DNA of 9,913 nucleotides from Gammaproteobacteria bacterium (lineage in GTDB: Bacteria > Pseudomonadota > Gammaproteobacteria > Chromatiales > Chromatiaceae). Location of the stretch: assembly GCA_024277555.1 (NCBI GenBank), contig JAJRUY010000314.1:1-9913 (forward strand). The letters run 5' to 3'. The first letter of the stretch is position 1; the number at the start of each line of letters is the position of its first letter. Below are positions 7,526-9,913 of the stretch, piece by piece. A program made the position numbers and the translations under genes. A model generated the notes under the pieces. The model worked only from the letters and a program-made list of their open reading frames with translations, was not told the origin of the DNA and did not search any database.

Positions 7526-7566
7526 AGAAAACCAGAGTATCCAGGACACAATAAATTACGATACCG

Positions 7567-7800
7567 TCATTGTTCTTCCGCAGGGGTTTTTGCAGATGCA
7601 ATGGACAACGCATGCAATTCATCCGAAGCAATTTGCTCCCGTACCGTTTCCATCACCAGACGATGGCGCTGGATCAGGCTTTTTCCTTCAAACACAGTGC
7701 TCACAATGGCAGCCTCAAAATGACGGCCATCTCCTGTTACGCTTACCTGAGCATCCGGAATGCCAGCCTTGATCAGATCTTCGATTTTACCTGTTTCCAT
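7567..7800 (-). CDS. BolA family protein, IbaG-like
   Basis: This is a small cytoplasmic protein of 77 residues, in the usual range for BolA/IbaG proteins. Family features: TGDGRHFEAAIVS (22-34), FEGKSLIQRHRLVM (37-50), and the C-terminal ELHALSIASAKTP (61-73) of the degenerate helix-turn-helix-like fold. The GDG-HF loop and short length look more like IbaG (YrbA) than E. coli BolA. Family members bind monothiol glutaredoxins through a shared [2Fe-2S] cluster and take part in iron-sulfur or iron homeostasis; BolA itself is also linked to stress morphology. The ATG lies 2 bp past the prfC stop and has GGGAG (7813-7809) 8 nt upstream, so the gene is the second cistron of a prfC operon. It is not next to murA, where ibaG often sits. 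Confidence 0.85.
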   Translation of the reverse strand: METGKIEDLIKAGIPDAQVSVTGDGRHFEAAIVSTVFEGKSLIQRHRLVMETVREQIASDELHALSIASAKTPAEEQ

Positions 7801-7802
7801 AT

Positions 7803-9392
7803 CTACAGCTCCCGCGTAGCCAGGAATTTCACTTCCGGCCAGCGTTCTTCAGTCAAATTGAGATTCACTCTGGTGGGGGCAAGATAGACCAGCTGGTCAT
7901 CACCATCCAGAGCCAGATTGTCGTGCGCCTTGGCACGAAAGCGCTTCATTAGGGTTTCATCATCGCACTGCACCCAGCGCGCAGTATAGATGTTGATGGG
8001 CTCAACGATTGCTTCCACACCATACTCGGACTTGAGCCGCGCCGACGCCACTTCAAACTGCAACACCCCCACTGCCCCGAGAATCAGATCGTTGTTGCGC
8101 AGGGGGCGGAACACCTGAGTCGCCCCTTCTTCACACAACTGCAATACGCCTTTCTGCAGGGCCTTCATCTTCAGCGGATCCTTGAGCACCACCCGTCGGA
8201 ACAACTCCGGAGCAAAGTATGGCACCCCCTCGTATTTCAAGTCCTCGCCTTCCGTAAAGGTATCGCCAATCTGAATGGTGCCGTGATTGTGCAGGCCGAT
8301 AATGTCACCGGGAAAGGCTTCTTCCACCTGACGCCGGGCATCCGCCTGAAAGGTGATGGCATTGGAGACCTGCACCGTTTTGTTGATGCGCACATGCTTT
8401 ATCTTCATGCCCTTGCGGTAACTGCCCGAACATACACGCAGAAAAGCGATGCGGTCACGATGGGCCGGATCCATGTTTGCTTGGATCTTGAAAACGAAGC
8501 CGGTGAATTTTTCTTCTCCCGGATCGACCATGCGTTGCCCGGTGCTGCGCGGCTGGGGAGGAGGCGCATATTCCACAAAGGCGTCCAGCAGTTCGCGCAC
8601 GCCAAAGTTGTTGATGGCAGAGCCGAAGAACACCGGCGTCTGTTCACCCGCCAGGTACGCATCCAGATCCAGCTCATGACTGGCGCCGCGCACCAGCTCG
8701 ATCTCTTCCTTCAGCTCCTCCGCCTCATGCTCGCCCAGCACTTCGATCAATTCCGGGCTGTCCAGACCAGTAATGGTTTTCCCTTGCAGCACATGATCCC
8801 CGTGAGAGGCGCTGAACAAATGGGTGGTCTCCGTGCGCAAATCGATAACCCCCTTGAGCCGCTTGCCCATGCCAATAGGCCAAGTAACCGGGGAGCAAGC
8901 GATGCCCAGCACATCCTCGATCTCATCCAGAATCTCAATCGGATCACGTCCTTCCCGATCCAGCTTGTTGACGAAGGTAAGAATGGGGGTATCGCGCATA
9001 CGACATACTTCCATCAGCTTGATGGTGCGCGCCTCGACGCCTTTGGCCACGTCGATGACCATCAGGGCAGAATCCACCGCTGTCAGGGTGCGATAGGTAT
9101 CTTCCGAAAAGTCTTCATGTCCCGGGGTATCCAGCAGATTGACGATACGCTCCCTGTAGGGAAACTGCATTACCGACGAGGTTACGGAAATGCCCCGCTC
9201 TTTCTCCATCTCCATCCAGTCAGAAGTGGCATGGCGCGCAGCCTTGCGCCCTTTTACCGTGCCCGCAAGCTGAATCGCACCACCAAACAGCAGCAGCTTT
9301 TCGGTAAGCGTAGTTTTACCTGCATCGGGATGCGAGATGATGGCAAACGTGCGTCTCTTGTTGATTTCATTGATAAAATTACTGTCTGACAA
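7803..9392 (-). CDS. prfC: Peptide chain release factor 3 (RF3)
   Basis: RF3 is a translational GTPase that removes RF1 and RF2 from the ribosome after peptide release. Numbered from the TTG start it has 529 residues, the same as the E. coli protein. GTPase motifs: HPDAGKTT (21-28, P-loop), SDWMEMEKERGIS (57-69, switch I), DTPGHEDF (88-95, switch II) and NKLDREGRD (142-150). The elongation-factor-like domains II and III follow and the gene is intact. Start choice: the frame is open to a GTG at 9428, which would add 12 residues, but GGAG (9404-9401) lies 8 nt before the TTG at 9392-9390. The resulting N-terminus, MSDSNFINEINKRRTF, aligns in length with MTLSPYLQEVAKRRTF of E. coli RF3. A bolA-family gene follows after 2 bp. 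Confidence 0.95.
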   Translation of the reverse strand: MSDSNFINEINKRRTFAIISHPDAGKTTLTEKLLLFGGAIQLAGTVKGRKAARHATSDWMEMEKERGISVTSSVMQFPYRERIVNLLDTPGHEDFSEDTYRTLTAVDSALMVIDVAKGVEARTIKLMEVCRMRDTPILTFVNKLDREGRDPIEILDEIEDVLGIACSPVTWPIGMGKRLKGVIDLRTETTHLFSASHGDHVLQGKTITGLDSPELIEVLGEHEAEELKEEIELVRGASHELDLDAYLAGEQTPVFFGSAINNFGVRELLDAFVEYAPPPQPRSTGQRMVDPGEEKFTGFVFKIQANMDPAHRDRIAFLRVCSGSYRKGMKIKHVRINKTVQVSNAITFQADARRQVEEAFPGDIIGLHNHGTIQIGDTFTEGEDLKYEGVPYFAPELFRRVVLKDPLKMKALQKGVLQLCEEGATQVFRPLRNNDLILGAVGVLQFEVASARLKSEYGVEAIVEPINIYTARWVQCDDETLMKRFRAKAHDNLALDGDDQLVYLAPTRVNLNLTEERWPEVKFLATREL

Positions 9393-9400
9393 ACTCTTTT

Positions 9401-9404
9401 CTCC
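9401..9404 (-). promoter_or_regulatory. Shine-Dalgarno supporting the prfC TTG start
   Basis: On the minus strand GGAG, in the context GGAGAAAAGAGT, precedes TTG (9392-9390) by 8 nt. No comparable site is seen ahead of the GTG at 9428. This makes the TTG the best start and shortens the open frame by 12 codons. Confidence 0.6.
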
Positions 9405-9406
9405 AA

Positions 9407-9428
9407 ATATGTACACGCATATGTACAC
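9407..9428. repeat. Tandem decamer upstream of prfC
   Basis: ATATGTACAC occurs twice on the plus strand (9407-9416 and 9419-9428), separated by GC, so the period is 12 bp. Each copy contains the palindrome core GTAC. The pair sits immediately upstream of the prfC Shine-Dalgarno. It may be a local duplication or a binding site in the prfC leader. Confidence 0.5.
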
Positions 9429-9555
9429 AATAATAAATGTAACTCTAAGCCCTTATCTCTCCAGTCGTGACCACCCAGAACCTGAGCCTAAGCCAACAAA
9501 ATCTCCGCCAAAGCGCTTGAAAAATAACAGGACATTATATCCTAAGACACACACC

Positions 9556-9750
9556 CTATAAATTGCTGCTTAATATCTTTTCCAACTCCGTATAGTGCTG
9601 TCGGTAATCTTCTGGTCGTTTCTCTTTGAAATTCGCCAAATTGGCCAGCTTCCACTTTACTGAGGGATAATCCTGAAAATCGTAAATCCCCCAGTCCGGC
9701 TCCAGGCGATTAACGCTGAGAAGAAAATCCTTATCTGCGTCCTTCAGACA
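9556..9750 (-). pseudogene. C-terminal remnant resembling AbiEii-type nucleotidyltransferase toxin
   Basis: An open minus-strand frame ends at a TAG (9558-9556). Its last 60 or so residues contain KDFLLSVNRLEPDW, then YPSVKWKLANLANF and finally HYTELEKIL. The pattern of EPDW, then a P-x-V-x-W-K-L-x-N-L motif, then a closing helix resembles, from memory, the C-terminus of AbiEii/AbiGii nucleotidyltransferases (formerly DUF1814), the toxin half of type IV toxin-antitoxin systems. The catalytic nucleotidyltransferase core is absent. The frame continues to a GTG at 9792, but the residues beyond about 9750 (MPFGTDPFFPAFFPCL) read through low-complexity sequence and the neighbouring insertion-sequence end. 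I therefore treat this as a truncated, probably inactive remnant. The family call is tentative. Confidence 0.5.
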
Positions 9751-9773
9751 AGGGAAAAAGGCAGGGAAAAAGG
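9751..9773. repeat. Direct repeat at the insertion-sequence boundary
   Basis: AGGGAAAAAGG occurs twice (9751-9761 and 9763-9773), one base apart. It lies where the gene remnant meets the presumed end of the insertion sequence. It could include one copy of a target-site duplication, but a true duplication would have its partner at the far end of the element, outside the window. Confidence 0.45.
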
Positions 9774-9913
9774 GGTCAGTACCGAATGGCACTTACTTAA
9801 TCTTTTTCGGATGGCCAAATTTTCTTACATTTTCCCGTGCCTGCGGTCTTGGAACAGTAAGTAAAGGATAAGCTTTTGGCCTTCTTTTCACGGCTCTTGG
9901 CTCGATCCTTCCA
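9772..9913 (-). mobile_element. Right-edge insertion sequence, IS4-like, partial
   Basis: The segment starts with a terminal-repeat-like GGGGTCAGTACCGAATGGCA (9772-9791) and contains the end of a transposase gene on the minus strand. The outer boundary is placed by eye at about 9772 and could be off by several bases. Only the 3' end of the element is visible; the rest lies beyond the window. No matching inverted repeat can be checked here. Confidence 0.5.
9793..9912 (-). CDS. Transposase C-terminus, IS4 family-like (partial)
   Basis: A minus-strand frame is open from the window edge to a TAA at 9795-9793 and gives 39 residues. They are strongly basic: RIEPRAVKRRPKAYPLLTVP, then a short Arg-rich stretch, ending KFGHPKKIK. 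The EPRAVKRRPK..Y..L motif and the HPKK tail match, from memory, the extreme C-terminus of many IS4-family transposases. The DDE catalytic residues would lie outside the window, so activity cannot be judged. The stop overlaps the inner part of the terminal-repeat-like sequence, as is common in compact insertion sequences. Confidence 0.65.
   Translation of the reverse strand, partial: GRIEPRAVKRRPKAYPLLTVPRPQARENVRKFGHPKKIK

Noticed and set aside
7500..7772. Plus-strand frame starting MDPGFRRGEENQ
   Set aside because: The start is a translation of palindromic repeat copy 3 (the familiar repeat-derived GFRRG pattern) and the rest is antisense to the bolA-family gene.
8283..9389. Plus-strand open frame of 368 codons opposite prfC
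   Set aside because: It is the complement of the conserved RF3 gene and its composition is that of a shadow frame.

Overview
The window looks like chromosomal DNA of a gammaproteobacterium. Release factor 3, an IbaG-type BolA protein, SucA/SucB and a fused class I fumarase all read like gammaproteobacterial versions. An HPP-CBS transporter-like gene next to central carbon genes would fit an environmental, perhaps chemolithotrophic, lineage, but this is only an impression and no species can be named. All the main genes are intact. I see no sign of a large novel system: most of the window is housekeeping DNA, and an accessory boundary begins at the right edge.

Layout: positions 1-395 hold no gene I can support. 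A minus-strand gene (396-1562) encodes an HPP-family membrane protein with two C-terminal CBS domains. A divergent promoter region (about 1563-1786) separates it from a plus-strand block of three packed genes: sucA (2-oxoglutarate dehydrogenase E1), sucB (E2, dihydrolipoyl succinyltransferase) and a class I Fe-S fumarase. The junctions are 0 bp and 1 bp, so these are probably one operon. E3 (lpd), succinyl-CoA synthetase and succinate dehydrogenase are not in the window.

The interval 7386-7566 between convergent genes carries three copies of a short palindromic repeat of the ATTCCGGC..GCCGGAAT type, one of them inverted. To its right, on the minus strand, lie prfC (RF3, probable TTG start at 9392, 529 aa) and, 2 bp downstream of its stop, a small BolA-family gene. 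These two should be co-transcribed.

The right edge (about 9556-9913) looks like degraded accessory DNA. It holds a C-terminal remnant that resembles AbiEii-type nucleotidyltransferase toxins, directly abutting the end of an insertion sequence whose transposase C-terminus (IS4-like) runs off the window.

How the genes work together: SucA and SucB turn 2-oxoglutarate into succinyl-CoA and fumarase hydrates fumarate to malate, so the operon supplies two separated steps of the oxidative TCA cycle. RF3 recycles release factors at termination. BolA proteins act with monothiol glutaredoxins in iron-sulfur or iron handling.
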